The position numbers were made by a program, and so were the translations under genes. The notes under the pieces were generated by a model, which saw only the letters and a program-made list of their open reading frames with translations, searched no databases and was not told the origin of the DNA. 64,000 bases of DNA from Chamaelirium japonicum (Eukaryota > Streptophyta > Magnoliopsida > Liliales > Melanthiaceae). The stretch spans positions 71,619,478 to 71,683,477 of the forward strand of contig OX393550.1 in NCBI GenBank assembly GCA_947650365.1, written 5' to 3'. Shown here one piece after another: positions 1-11,989 of this stretch (its first letter is position 1; the number at the start of each line of letters is the position of its first letter).

Positions 1-439
1 CCTCCTATTAGGGGTATGGATGGCCTCCAGGAGTGGCACACTGATGCGATATCAGCCGGGTAACCCAGCATATCGTGGTTTAGGGTTATATAACTGAACC
101 TGCATATATATGCGCACTACATAAGTGGTTAGCCCACCAGTCTTGGTTCCTTAGGGTTCAGGACCATTTTATCCTAAGCAGAAATATGGTTTAGTTCACC
201 GTGCTGATTTTGTTCGACCACAAATACTGTGCCTGGTGATGACTATAGTGAAGACTCCCCATGCACTATCATCCCCAACAACTTATCATGATAAGGCAAC
301 CAACTTGATCATATATGTGAACTGATTTAGGTTACATGTGACCAATCTACTTAGTCTTCAACTCAATGGACTACTATGTAGCCATGGCTCTTTGTTCTCA
401 AAAGAATACATAATTATGTATGTTACGTACCAACATGCA

Positions 440-445
<6 letters not shown>
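1..445. other. unassigned non-coding DNA
   Basis: No convincing reading frame, RNA gene or repeat boundary is visible. Composition is moderately AT-rich. It could be the outer part of a transposon whose other end lies outside the window. Confidence 0.4.

Positions 446-492
<47 letters not shown>
446..492. repeat. (AT)n microsatellite
   Basis: About 47 bp of uninterrupted AT dinucleotide, seen directly. It lies just outside the PIF/Harbinger coding remnants. Confidence 0.95.
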
Positions 493-493
<1 letters not shown>

Positions 494-624
494 CATTCAT
501 CATTTATTATTAGATCAAAAACAGAGTTTTACAAGCTTAGAACACAAACAAATTCTAACAGCTTGAGCCTATATACGAATAAGAACATGCTTGTATTGCA
601 ACGGAAGATGTAGGCGAGTAGGCT

Positions 625-831
625 CGGATTGCAGTGAAAGATGCACAAGAGTGGGAAAGGAGTATAGTGAAAATGGCAAAGATCGCACTCACAGAGAATA
701 AATTCCACCATGAGGTAGAAGAAAAGAGAATAGCTGACGAGGAGAGGATCATGACGCTTCACCTAAGGGGTATGCTATCTAAGATTGCACAGTACTACGC
801 GTGCCTTTGTGTAGAGATACTAGGTATATGA
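625..831 (+). pseudogene. PIF/Harbinger-associated ORF1 remnant (NAM-associated-like tail)
   Basis: The + strand reads a short charged segment with the block EEKRIADEERIMTL followed by a tail ending in EILGI and a stop. Plant PIF/Harbinger elements often carry a second, non-transposase ORF (Myb-like or NAM-associated C-terminal type) with an EEKR-ADEERIM-like helix and a final EIL motif. The fragment converges on the transposase remnant encoded on the opposite strand about 250 bp away, which fits a two-gene Harbinger layout. There is no full DNA-binding domain and no clear start, so I read it as the 3' remnant of ORF1. The family match is by eye and modest. Confidence 0.4.
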
Positions 832-1083
832 CGGTTGTTCTAAAGTTGTACTAGTATTGTAACATGTGTCCTTTCAATTCCAGTATCTTTGAGCTTCCGT
901 ATTATAACTTTGAATTCCAGTTTGTAATCTATAATTTGTATCAATATAAATTTATATTTTAAAATTATACTTTATTCAAAGCACACAATCAGAGACAATT
1001 ACAACTTCAAAATACAATTGTAGTAGATTAAAACTTAAAAACACACTGATAGACGATTATAACGATCAACACATTGTTACAAG

Positions 1084-2240
1084 ATTAGGTCATCATCTGA
1101 AACGTTGCTATTGATGCTTTATTAATTCAGTTTGTAGTTAGGAATGAGTTTTTCTACTTCTAATATGGATGTGATGGTTGATGAACTTCATTATATGTGG
1201 AGTGCACTTGACTGAAGTCGGCTCATATTGATTCTCGGGATCTATGTCATACTCATAATCCAAACGGAAGTCATCATATTCATCATCGACGATCATATTA
1301 TGCATTATGACACAAGCTGTCATAATTTCTTTCAAGTTCTCTTTTTCCCAAAAGCATGAGGTCCTCAAATTATTGCACAACGTGTTTGTAGAACTCCAAA
1401 CGCTCTCTCTATTTCTTTTTGTGTTGCATCCTGAATTGTAGTCCAATATTTCTGTTTAATGCTTCAAGGAGCCGATATTGTCTTGATAAGTGTTGCTCAT
1501 AAGGGATAAATATCATCGATGAGATATAATACCCCACTGTGTAATCGTGATTGTTGATTGAGAAATTACAAGGCGGAGCTCGTCCTTCTGTATGATTAAA
1601 AAACACAGATCAATCCAACATGTTTATATCGTTGTGTGATTGCGGAAGATTAAAAAAAGGCATGTCAAATCCATAAATTATAGCTAGCAACGACTTCAAG
1701 AATTATGGCAGGCTCATGCATGTGTTTGTTGAACATACATTTCCAAGTCGTCAGACAGTCTTCCGCTTCTAGTACATGCAGTCGATACTTTCTAGTATGC
1801 CCGGGAAGTCATGTTCTTCGCATGCGATAGAAGTCGTGTAACATCTTCAGCAGTTAGTGAATGTAAATACTTATCAGAGAAGCAAGTGATCACAGCTTTC
1901 ACAAACATCCTAAGACTCTCGAGTGATGTGCTTTCAGCAATATGGACGTACTCGTCAATTTCGTCCGCCGATGCTCTTTAAGCTAGGATCCTTATCGCCA
2001 TAGTCATCTTTTGTAGACCCGATAGCCCTAATCTTCCACTAGCATCTCTCTTCTAGACGAAATAGGGGTCATACTACTCCACAGTAGCTACAATACGGAG
2101 AAAGAGAGGTCGATGCATCTAGAATCTTCGTTGAAACTGTTTGGGAGTATACGTTGGATGTTCGATAAAGTAATTTCTGAAGAGCCTCTCATAGCCTTCA
2201 AGTTTGTCACACCCAATAGTTGTGTTACCTTTAAAGGATC
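1084..2240 (-). pseudogene. PIF/Harbinger transposase (HARBI1/ALP1-like), decayed
   Basis: Read on the minus strand from about 2235, successive pieces match the plant DDE_4 transposase order: an N-terminal block (YERLFRNYFIEHPTYTP), GLSGLQKMTMAIRIL, then IDEYVHIAESTSLESL, AVITCFSDKYLHSLTAEDV, GSIDCMYWKWK, HAFFNLPQSHNDINMLD, the region around EGRAPPCNFSINNHDYTVGY, and a C-terminal block with EIMTACVIMHNMIVDDEYDD. Several in-frame stops (for example one just before HAFFNLPQ and others in the N-terminal half) and at least one frame change break it, so no active enzyme is made. In intact elements this protein cuts and pastes the element at TTA/TAA sites. Confidence 0.85.
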
Positions 2241-3137
2241 CTCTCATTCACTCCTTTGAGCAAATAGTTTTTTGCAATCCCTCGATAGCAGCGTAAGCCA
2301 ACATCCTTTTTGTTTATTCGTCAGAGCTAGAGTGATCAAGGAGCAACATCTTCAAACGATTATGAGAATAATGGTGGGGGACGGAAACAAAATGAAGAAG
2401 AGAAAGAGAGAGGAGTGTCGAGGGATTTATCGAAGTAGGGAACTAATCTTCAGCAACCCGCCCTATATGTAGAGAATGAAATATGACCGTTGAAAAGGAA
2501 CAAAAACTGTATCGATACCCAACGAATAAAATTTTGACCGTTGGGGATAGGATCGAAAACATTAAGAGGTGTGCCCAACGGCCATAAATATGACCGTTGG
2601 GGAAAAGGCAAGATATTGATAGCAACGGTCATAAATGTGTCCAACAAGGAAAAACCCTAACAATAACCCTAAATCCTATTTATTCAATAATATTAAAAAA
2701 ATTCATATTTTTTGGTAATTTATATAAATTTTAATTATTATATCATGCATCATAAGTTTTTTTTATTTGATAAATCATTTTATTTAGGTCATAAATAAGA
2801 TAAAAAGAATGGGCATTATGATCATTGCAAATATTATAATTGGATTAAAATAATATTCATTTTGGAACTATCATATCGGGGAGGTTATTAGAGTACCAAA
2901 ACCCACTCACCAAACATGCTGATGTTGCAAAAATGGCTCACCAAATATGGCTTTAAGCTAGGGAGGCCGTTGTAGGTGCTCTAACCGCTCAACACTAGAA
3001 TTAGACTGCCATGGCTAACCCGAGTTGGATCATCCCAATCTTATCCTAGGATTGCTAGCCAAATTCGATTACCTACGATGGGTGCATGTCACTGTCATCC
3101 AGCCGTCTTTTAAGGCTCATCCATCAAGTCATTAAAG

Positions 3138-3317
3138 AGTTCAAATCTCCTCCAGTTGGTCGGTCTCGTTCGGTGGGCCACTAGGCCCAGTATGCATCGC
3201 AGCCGCATGGTAGCAGGTCGCCCAAAAGTGAATCGTACTCCAGCCGATTGCATGCGGCTGTGATGTGCGTGGAGCCCACGGACGATGGCCAACCAACTGG
3301 AGGAGATTTGAACTCAT
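3138..3317. mobile_element. small inverted-repeat (MITE-like) element
   Basis: The two ends are reverse complements: the left end begins GAGTTCAAATCTCCTCCAG and the right end, read on the minus strand, begins the same way. Similarity continues inward for about 75 bp with interruptions, through a shared CAGCCGCATG near the centre. Length is about 180 bp with no coding capacity. A clear target-site duplication was not found, so the superfamily is left open. Confidence 0.65.
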
Positions 3318-3360
3318 CATCAAATAGAAGTAGGAAACCATGGTACATTGATTGGTTTGC

Positions 3361-3406
3361 ATGGCAATCAAAGTCTTTGTCTATGGCAATCAAAGTCTTT
3401 GTCTAT
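3361..3406. repeat. short tandem duplication
   Basis: Two adjacent copies of a 24-bp unit containing GGCAATCAAAGTCTTTG, seen directly; probably a recent slippage event. Confidence 0.8.
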
Positions 3407-3709
3407 CATTTATGAAAAAGTAAATGCTCAGCCTCTCTCACATTAATTAATGTAATATATATACTATTCGAAACTAAAACGTATAGGTCACCATCACTCA
3501 CATACATAAAAACACACAAGCACGAGGAAATTGCCATACCTACTTGGATTTCCTTTGAATTGGAATTCCCGAGAATTGAATAAGGGTTGGTAGGAAATAG
3601 GCGTGAGAAGCAACTTCAGGGTGGCTTGGTCATGTTGTTGGAACCTTACTATGAAACCTTACTAGGAGACTTGTTGGCTTTTCAGATTTACTATGAAATA
3701 GTAGTTCAA

Positions 3710-4188
<479 letters not shown>

Positions 4189-4585
4189 TGTTGGGGTTTA
4201 AATTTGGCTTGTTAAAAGCTTACCTGAGGGTAGACCGGCTGGAAAAATTCGCCCAAGCTAATTTAGGCTCACCTGGGCTAATCAAGTGCTGGAAGGCAAG
4301 ACATAAAGTCTGCCAAATTCGTTTAAACGATCAGGAATTCGCCCGAATGAATCGGGGACGGACTGACTGGTCTGGCCTGCAGGTTTGGGATCTTAGATGA
4401 GTTTGGAAACACCTAGTTTATCTCCATGCGTTACTTGGATGATGATCGAGTCAAATCCCTACCATATGTGGACTCCTATTGCTATATGAATCATCTCTTA
4501 TAAAGAGGGGTGTGTGGCTCTAGGGTTTGGAACTGAATGTGGAGATCGTCTACAACAGTTACGTCAAATAGAGAGAGAGTATGTG
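4189..4585 (+). mobile_element. Ty1-copia-type LTR fragment
   Basis: Begins TGTTGGGG and, from about 4200, matches the sequence starting at 10109 (GGCTTGTTAAAAGC, then segments with AGCTAATT-AGGCTC and GGCAAGAC-AAAGTC). At 10109 that sequence directly follows a copia-like internal region and polypurine tract, so this copy is most likely a piece of the same LTR family. It runs into Ty3-gypsy LTR sequence near 4586, which suggests one element was inserted into or joined with the other. Confidence 0.5.
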
Positions 4586-4975
4586 TGTAAAGACCTGACT
4601 TTTTCTGTAATAAAATATGCAAATATGTTTTCGTTCTTTCTGTTCATGATGGAATGTGGAATGTCAGCGGAGGTACTCTGTGGCAATTACGGTCACGTAT
4701 GTGCACATGAAATAAATACAGGAGACAGTGCCCAAAGGTTACGCACGAAAAAATACGAATTTTTCGTCTGATCAAGACTGTTAAGCCCTAATTCCGAAAC
4801 TCATACGAGTTTTTTAGGAATTCTTTAACATCACCTTGGGGGTGGGAAACTTTCTTCCTGTGTACGTTTTTACTTCGTCCGGTGTCTGGGCTCGCGTACA
4901 GAGAGACATGGCCTCTTTCGCACACAAAGGGTAAAATCATCATTTTTGAAAAAATAATATTTTTGTAATTTTACG
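4586..4975 (+). mobile_element. Ty3-gypsy LTR fragment (5' side)
   Basis: From AAAGACCTGA onward this stretch aligns by eye over about 390 bp with the sequence beginning at 5731, sharing for example TTCATGATGGAAT, GGTCACGT, ACTTCGTCCG and the run AAAATCATCATTTT. The two copies flank an integrase fragment and so are the two LTR pieces of one degenerate Ty3-gypsy element. This copy is cut off where the integrase remnant begins. Confidence 0.7.
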
Positions 4976-5019
4976 CATGCTTGTTCATTGGCCTTCACCT
5001 GTAATTGGGAGAGTCATCT

Positions 5020-5688
5020 ACCGTTGATAGAGTTTTTCTATAACAACAGCTATCATACTAGTATTGGAATGGCTCCGTTTGAAGCTTTGTATGGAAGACC
5101 TTGTCGTTTTCCTGTTTGTTGGGCCAAGGTTGGGAGCATATTATATTGGGTCTAGAACTAGTCTGAGAGACTTCAGAGAATATTCAATAGATCAGGGAGC
5201 GGCTGTATACAACTCAGACTCATTAGAAAAGTTATGCCGATAACAGAAGACTACCGCTCGAGTTCTCTATTAGAGATCACATTTTCTTGAAGGTTTTTCC
5301 GAAGTGTGAAATCATTCATTTTGGTAAGAAGGGCAAGCTAGTATCTCAATATATTGGTCAATTCAAAATACTGAAATGTGTAGGGGAAGTAGCGTACCGT
5401 TTAGCGCAACCACATCAGATGTCTTAAATACATGCTGTATTTTACGTGTCTATGCTGAGGAAGTATCAACCCGATCCTTCTCACATACTGACATCGCAGG
5501 AATTGGATCTTGAAGCCGATGTCTCATTCAAGGAACATCCTGTGAAGATATTGGTTAGAGAGGAGCGGGCCTTGCACAATACGGTGATTTTAATGGTGAA
5601 AGTGTTATGGAGTCATCGAACTGAAGATGAAGCCATCTGGAAAACTGAGGCAAGCATGGAGCAACGTTATCCTTCTTTGTTTGACTAG
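5020..5688 (+). pseudogene. Ty3-gypsy integrase C-terminal fragment
   Basis: The segment YNNSYHTSIGMAPFEALYGR around 5040-5100 is the well-known end of the Ty3-gypsy integrase core. The last 80 residues form an open frame (5446-5688) that includes VSMLRKYQPDPSHIL, HPVKILVREERAL, VKVLWSHR-EDEAIW and a terminal RYPSLFD, as in plant Ty3-gypsy polyproteins. Between them are many stops and frame changes. Protease, reverse transcriptase, RNase H and the catalytic part of integrase are missing, so this is a dead remnant. It lies between two pieces of the same LTR, which supports the assignment. Confidence 0.88.
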
Positions 5689-5730
5689 TTGCTTAATTTT
5701 GAGGATAAAATTTTTGTAAGGATGAAAGGG

Positions 5731-6125
5731 TGAAAGACCTGATTTTTTTTTTATAATAAAATAATACAAATATGTTATCCTTCTTTCTGTTCATGATGGA
5801 ATATGGAATTTTAGAGGAGGTACTATGTGACACTTATGGTCACGTTAGTGCACAGTGAGTAAATATGAGAGAAGTGCGCAGAGGTTGCGCACAGAAAAAT
5901 ACATACTTTTCATCCGATCACGACGGTTATGCCCTAATTTCAAAACTCATACGAGCCATTTAGGAATGCTTTAACATCGCCTCAGAGGTAAAAAATGTTC
6001 TCTATAAGTACATTTTCACTTCGTCCGAGGTCTGGGCTCGTGTATAGAAAGGCAGGGCCCCTTTTGCACATGAAAGGTAAAATCATCATTTTCGAAAAAA
6101 TGACATTTTCATAATTTTACCAAAA
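5731..6125 (+). mobile_element. Ty3-gypsy 3' LTR (recognisable 5' part)
   Basis: Starts shortly after the integrase stop, at TGAAAGACCTGA, and is homologous to 4586-4975. The LTR probably continues to the right of 6125, but its end could not be fixed because the left copy is truncated and offers no comparison. Confidence 0.65.
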
Positions 6126-8984
6126 TTTATTTTGGATCTAAAATTAATAAAAAAAATGGATGTTTTGAAGATTATGTATATTTTTTTTTGAGTTTTTAGT
6201 GATAAACCTAATCCGGGGTTGGTTAGCCCAAATCTAAGTTATTAAATATGGTTAACTAGCCATAACCGTGTTTAGCACTAATCTAAACCTAAGGACACTA
6301 CATAAAAACCTATGTGGGGTTCATGTGATTTTATCCCACATCACCTCATGTGCTTGCCATGAAAAAAAATTAGAAAAATCCTAATTGGGGATTAACCAAA
6401 CTATGTGTTAAACTAGGTTTAATTAAGGCCTTTACTAACATAATTTAGACCATAAAGCCAAAATTAAACCTAATGGAGTCCTAATGGTAGCAATATGGGC
6501 CCACTTGAGCTCATCAAATCTCCCCCATATGCCTCCACTTGGAGAGATAAGCCCCCCCCCCCCCCCCCCCCCCAAGTGGATGTGGCCAACCACTAGTAAA
6601 GAGGCCAAACCCCCCTTTGTTTTCATTTCCTCCCTTATCACTTCACTTTCCCTTGAAGTCATCTCCTCCCCCCCTTAGTAGCCCACATCAGTCCTTTAGA
6701 ACCTTCGGTTCCATCAAAAACCTTGAAGAGCACCAAGAAAATAGTGAGCAAGCTCACTAGTTTGGTTTGGTGGAAAAGAGGAGAATAAGAAGGAGGAGAA
6801 AAAGAAGTGAAGGAGTGGTGGACCAAATCTTAGGAGAACTCCTTCAAAATATTTGCAAGATAAGCTACAATAGGATAAAATAGGTTGCCATGATAATTTT
6901 GAGGTGTTTTCATTTGATTTCACCCATGAAAATGGATTTTAAACCATGATTTTTACAAGCTTTTAATCCATGAGATTAACCTTGGGTTATCATCTATCTA
7001 GCATGTTTAGATGTTTAAATAGAAGGCATATTTGGTTTTGTATAATCGTTTCCATAGAATCTCATGTTTTGCAGGATTCGATTCGGAGTGAATCGAGTCC
7101 TTAAAATTCTATATTTACGAAGAACGGTTTTCGTTCTTCGCATTCTTGAGGGTTTTTTTTATCAAAATCCTCAAACTCTTAGACTTTGATCCAAATTTTA
7201 ATATATGTTTTATCTAAAACATGTTAGACTTCATGCTAGGGTTGTTAGGAACATGTTTTATTTAGGGTGGGATTCGATTCAGTGTGAATCGAACCCTCGA
7301 TTTATTGAATTTCCGATAAATAAGTTTTTCCTCGTGTTCTTGAGTTTGTGAGATGAAAGCCCCAAAAATAGTGGTTTTTGATCCATGAAATATAAATTCT
7401 TTTATCCATACTTGTTTATAAATAGTAAGGTATTCATACACGTATAGTACGATGTATTCATATGTGTATGTATTTCACCCGTATAAATATCATATTATAA
7501 ATAATTTAATAAATAATTAAATAATTTATTTATGACATCGTAATGATATTATTTAAATAATAAGTTAATAAAAACAATAATTTTATTAAATAAATAAATA
7601 ATTGTTTAATTGAATTAAATATTAATTAATTAATTTTAAAAAATAAAACTAAAAATATTTTTATTAGATATAAGCGTTAGGTTCCGAAAAAAGTGTGCAA
7701 AAAGCTGGGTGATCATCACGTGTGGATGGATAAATCCAATATCATATGCAGTCAGTGATCCCACCGTCGCACGCTTTGAAAAAAAATATCCTGCCTATAT
7801 AGGGTTTTATTTGACGCCATATAGATCGTAAGGATAAGTGTGGCATGACCACAATCATAGAATAACTTTCGAGCCGGGAAATATTTCAATATATTGGAAA
7901 GAGCACAGAAGCATTGCTCGATTTTTTAAGTTATATTGAACTAAGTCCCTGGTCCCTCCTTAGTATAAAGAAGTTAGGGTCATTCCTTAACTAACTTTTA
8001 GATATTTTTGGATCATATGTAGTGACCTGGGTACTTGCCTAGTTTAGATGAATAGGGACACCATAACCATCGTTTTTAACTCCTAATATCAATATTGGCA
8101 TAGAGTTGAGATTGACATAGTAGTGCCGGACCGGTTCAGTTGGTGTATTGACTCGTGCAAAATCCTAGCCCATTGAGTGGGATGAGTCGTTGGGTGATGG
8201 TGGTTTATTTCAAGTACCCTAATACTAGTGGCGTTTAACTTTTAGGGTTTGGTTCTGATAGTACAGTTAGTTAGAGTCATCATAGATCTTTTCATCTTTA
8301 CAATACTTAGCATTAGTTAGTGTGGCTCTCACCGAGTCACTTGTCCTCAAAGTGTTTGTCCTCAAAGTGACTCAGGGTTTGTGTTATTCTTTTGGCACAA
8401 ACCTAGGCTCCAGGTACGAGTTGAGTTTGAGGTCCGGTGGAAGGACGTTCGGTTAAGAGGAGTTGCAGCTTCGAGGAGCCGATAGGGAGCTGGAGCTAGA
8501 CTTGAAGAGTATATATATTTCACTTAGTTTTGTTCAGTTGTGACCTTTGGTCTGATATACAGTTCCTGTAGATAATTGAGGAATATATCTCCTTAGAGTT
8601 GTACATTGTTATCTATATAGCATCATTTGGATGATTTTAATTCAGTTGTTATTTGTAGATGAGTTAGTAGTAAACCTGATATCTGATACTATCTGAAATT
8701 TATAATCTTGTACATCTGAAATAAAGAACCCTTTATGGTTATGAGTGGTTGTGAGGTTCAGCTTGCCCTTTGGGCTTGAATATCGAACTCCTGCGAGAGT
8801 AATACTTCACCTAATGAAGGGGAGTAGTCTTTCTCTTTCGGAAGAGTAATGCCCTCGGTAGTCGAATAGCAAACTTTCTTTTTATTCACCCTCTTTTCAA
8901 ATATAATAATAGCTATCGCATTCCCCTTGCAAGGACTTGCCTGTACGTCGCTTAGGCATTGAGTTAGTCCGAGCAAGATGAGTG
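6126..8984. other. unassigned repeat-like, AT-rich DNA
   Basis: No supported gene. It may include the rest of the Ty3-gypsy LTR. A poly-C run of about 23 bp lies near 6551-6573, an AT-rich block at 7490-7660, and two similar motifs (GATTCGATTC-G-GTGAATCGA) at about 7077 and 7269. Confidence 0.35.
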
Positions 8985-9563
8985 AATAAACTTTAATAGA
9001 ACTTAATCCCTTTACAAAAATAAACTAAATCACACCTTGAATCTTGCGTCGCGAAGGAATATTCAGAGAGAGAGAGAGAAAGAGAGTATGTGTGTGAGAG
9101 AAGGGAAGAAAAAGAAAAAAGAAAGAAAGAAGAGAGGAAGAAAGGAAGAAAGGAAGAAATGAGAGGTCTTCTCCGGGTGGGCATCTCTCTCGGCTTCTCG
9201 GGTCTTCTCTACGCATCGACACATCTACCTCGGCAACCTCTTTGATGTTTCATCTCTCGGTATTGTTTGAAAATCTCTGGTGTACTACTAATATGGTTTG
9301 TCTTCGTTGTATGGTTGTTCTGAAAGAGAGGGTAGATATACATGTGTTGTGTTTCGACAAACGGTGAACCATTGGTTGGTTATTATCTCCATTAGTGAAA
9401 AATCATAATCCTTGATTGCTGATATTCTTGTAGTTTATGCTTGTGTGTGCATCTCTTCTCTGGTTGTTATCTTTGAAAACTCTGATCTTGATCCCATGCG
9501 ACACGCTTTCGTGTAAGACTAGGGGATTGGTTTTTGATTGCCAGATTCTTTGTCCCCAATAAG
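8985..9563 (+). mobile_element. Ty1-copia 5' LTR / upstream region
   Basis: The sequence ends immediately before a tRNA-iMet-type primer-binding site at 9564, as a 5' LTR should. It contains a GA-rich run (9066-9160) and the segments TGGTTATTATC and AATCATAATCCTTGATTGC. The motifs GTGAACCATTG and ATAATCCTTGATTGC resemble parts of the LTR at 57.3-58.4 kb. The left boundary is not defined. Confidence 0.5.
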
Positions 9564-9575
9564 TGGTATCAAAGC
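9564..9575 (+). other. primer-binding site (tRNA-iMet type)
   Basis: TGGTATCAAAGC differs at one base from TGGTATCAGAGC, the sequence complementary to the 3' end of plant initiator tRNA-Met that primes most Ty1-copia elements. It sits just upstream of a copia-like gag start. Confidence 0.75.
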
Positions 9576-9615
9576 TTCAGGTTTGGTGCAAAGTTTCAAA
9601 GTAGGTGGAGTGAAG

Positions 9616-9768
9616 ATGGCATCGAGCGATATATCTGTAAAGTTCGACATAGAGAAGTTTGATGGGAATATCAATTTTGGTTTGTGGCAAGCGCATGCCA
9701 AGGACACATTGATCCAAGCAGGGTTGCGCAAGGCATTAAAGGGTGAGAAGTTGGCGGATATGAAGTAG
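9616..9768 (+). pseudogene. Ty1-copia gag N-terminal fragment
   Basis: An ATG about 40 bp after the primer-binding site opens a frame with FDIEKFDGNINFGLWQ, then DTLIQAGLRKALKGEK. This is the standard start of plant Ty1-copia Gag (F-DG-N-W followed by a short helix and LIQ-GL-KAL). The frame stops at 9766-9768, and the following residues ADWR continue the homology only briefly. The rest of gag and all of pol are absent: only about 530 bp separate the primer-binding site from the next LTR start. Confidence 0.85.
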
Positions 9769-10108
9769 GCGGATTGGCGAAATATGATTTAAAGGTAGTA
9801 AGTGGAATTCAACTATGTCTGGTGAAGAACATCTTGACACACATGTCAAACGAAGATATTGTGGCTATGTCTGGCGAAGAGCGTCTTGGCACACTCAAGA
9901 GCCAAGAAGATGATAAAGAGCTGAGTTTCGGTCAAGTCCAAAGATAAATTGGACTTGGTCAATCATTGGTCTAGATAATTAGGCATTTGGTATAGGTGAA
10001 AAGGTGGCCACAAGGATGACAATGGGTTATCACAAGACTCTCGAATGGTGGCAATGAGCGATGGTGGATGCTTCATGGTGTCGGCTTTTAAAGGGCCAAG
10101 AAGGAGAT
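9769..10108 (+). mobile_element. Ty1-copia 3' internal region
   Basis: Shares the succession AAATTGGACTTGGTCAATCATTG, then TTATCACA-G-CTC, GTGGC-A-GA and GGCTTT with the stretches before the LTRs at 21716 and about 57340, so it is the 3' end of the internal region in one copia family. A purine-rich tract (AAGGGCCAAGAAGGAGA) precedes the LTR start. Confidence 0.65.
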
Positions 10109-10300
10109 TGTTAGGATTTGGCTTGTTAAAAGCCTACCAGAGTACAAATTGACTAGGAAATTCGTTCGAGCTAATTCAGGCTCGCTCGAGCTAATCTAGT
10201 GTTGGTAGGCAAGACAAAAGTCAGCCAAATTCGCCCGAGCGACCAAGCATTTACCAGGGAAAATTGAGGACGGGTTGAACGGTCTGGCACACGCGTTTGA
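10109..10300 (+). mobile_element. Ty1-copia 3' LTR (start)
   Basis: Begins TGTTAGGATTTGGC right after the purine tract, and matches the fragment at 4189. The right end was not located. With the 5' LTR and primer-binding site upstream it defines a strongly shortened, non-autonomous copia element. Confidence 0.6.
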
Positions 10301-11526
10301 ATTGTTTCATGAATTGAGCCTGATTTTCAAAAAGAAGTTGTGCTACACTAATGTTATTATGTCAGCTAGAACCGTTGCACTAACCAGAACACTAGGGCCT
10401 ATACAACTCGATGCGACCGAGTATGTTTTGTGCTCACAAACTATGACAACAAGGTAGTACGCTCTTAGCCCTAATATTAGGTTTATTTCAGGTATAGATA
10501 ATACATTCTTAATTGTGTATGATCCAACCTTCTAGAAGCAAAATAATCAACAGTAAGAAAGAAAACACAATAGGAAATTAGCATAAATGTTAAAAATGCA
10601 AGTAATATGGAAGAATGTCATCCGGAAAAATTTGCATCAATGTCCAAAATGCACGTTAATGTAAAAGCCGACTCACATAAATATTAAATTTCGAAAGAGT
10701 TCCGTAATGAATGACATAGTTATTACAAAAAACTTTATAGGGATTTATATAACTTGGGTCTATATAAAGGAGAAGAAATCATCCAACCATTTAAATGAGT
10801 TTCATGAGGCATAAATACAGGAAAAATAGAGTGAAGGTTCTCCATAAAAAAAATTGCATGCTTCTTCTTTTTTTTATTTTTTATGGGGGACTTAGTGTTA
10901 GGTCCTTGACAACAAATACGTTTGGTGAAAAGGATAGACAAATAGAACCCTCCCGAAAGATGCATTTACAACAAGTCCCTATGTTGATTTTTTCTGTCAT
11001 TTAAATGATAAAACTATCCCTAATCGTAAAATCACAAATGTTACTCTTCACTGTAGTGAAGAGTAATAATCTATAATTGTTACTCTTTAGCTACAATACT
11101 TTGCAAATTATTACTCTTTGCAACAGTGAAATCATTGTAGAAGGCTACAATGAAATGCGATTTCAAAAAGAAATACTCTTTATTACCGAATTGTTACTCT
11201 TCATGTTATTTTCTTGTATAGTTGCATGCTGGGGTAAAAATGAACATTTTCCAAATGACACGACCTAAAGCTAAAGCATCTCTTCACCTATCCTTACCGT
11301 TAAATATGATCAATTTGAAAGACTGTAGACCAATTTGCCCATTATCTCTTAATCCATATGTAATATAAAGTTAGAAATAAAAACCTAAATAAAAAATCTA
11401 CACATGGAAAAATCCAAAACAAAAAGGCATCATCTTCAAAAGGGTTATGCTATACAAAATCCACACAAAGAAGCATATGCCATACAACTATAGTTGTACG
11501 CTAGTCTTTAGACCCATTGTTTCCCT
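10301..11526. other. unassigned AT-rich intergenic DNA
   Basis: No gene is supported. A 26-bp inverted repeat with arms TTACTCTTCAC / GTGAAGAGTAA lies at about 11041-11066, followed by several more TTACTCTT copies up to 11210. Confidence 0.4.
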
Positions 11527-11989
11527 TGTTAGGAGATGACGGGTGTAGGTGGGCGGGTTAGGGCTGTAGGCCGGCTGGTTGAGGAGATGAGGGCCGGCGG
11601 GTGGCTGTAAATCGGGGGAGAGGGCCGGAGGGGGGGCGGTTTGAGGAGGGGGGGGGGGGGGGGGGGGGGGGGATGGCTGTAGGGCAAAGGAGGTGGACCG
11701 GTGGGGCTGTAGGGCGGAGGAGGTGGGCCGGTGGGGCTGCCGAACAGGTGACCGGAGACCGGAGAAGAGTTGATGCCGGAGGAGAGGTCCGTCGTCGTCG
11801 TCGTCGCGCGTCGGAGAACCCTAGAGCTCTGATACCATGTTAGGAGATGACGGCTAGGGTTTTGGAGAGGAATAGAATGATTCCATTGAGGGACTCAAGC
11901 CCAAATATATGTACATGTAACCGACCCGACTGTACAGTAAACCCGACCCGACTGTACAGTAAACCCGACTCATTATATGTACATTAACA
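11527..11989 (-). mobile_element. 463-bp Ty1-copia deletion derivative with intact TSD
   Basis: Bounded by the 5-bp direct repeat TCCCT (11522-11526 and 11990-11994). The left edge keeps only about 17 bp of LTR end (TGTTAGGAGATGACGG). The right edge is a complete 152-bp LTR (11838-11989, TG...CA) preceded by GAGCTCTGATACCA, the minus-strand form of the tRNA-iMet primer-binding site. Between them is a G-rich leader with a poly-G run near 11647-11672. The same family inserted at 24939-26248. Gag, pol and nearly all of the other LTR are gone, so the element is immobile unless rescued. Confidence 0.88.

Larger units (their letters stand above)
600..2981 (-). mobile_element. degenerate PIF/Harbinger DNA transposon
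   Basis: The transposase remnant and the ORF1-like remnant define the element. Its right end is probably at 2981: read on the minus strand it begins GAGCACCTACAACGG, like common plant Harbinger termini, and is flanked by TAA (2982-2984), the expected 3-bp target. Between 2470 and 2640 there are several short inverted copies of CCAACGGTCA / TGACCGTTGG, plausible subterminal transposase-binding repeats. The left terminus was not found, so the left coordinate is nominal. Confidence 0.6.
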
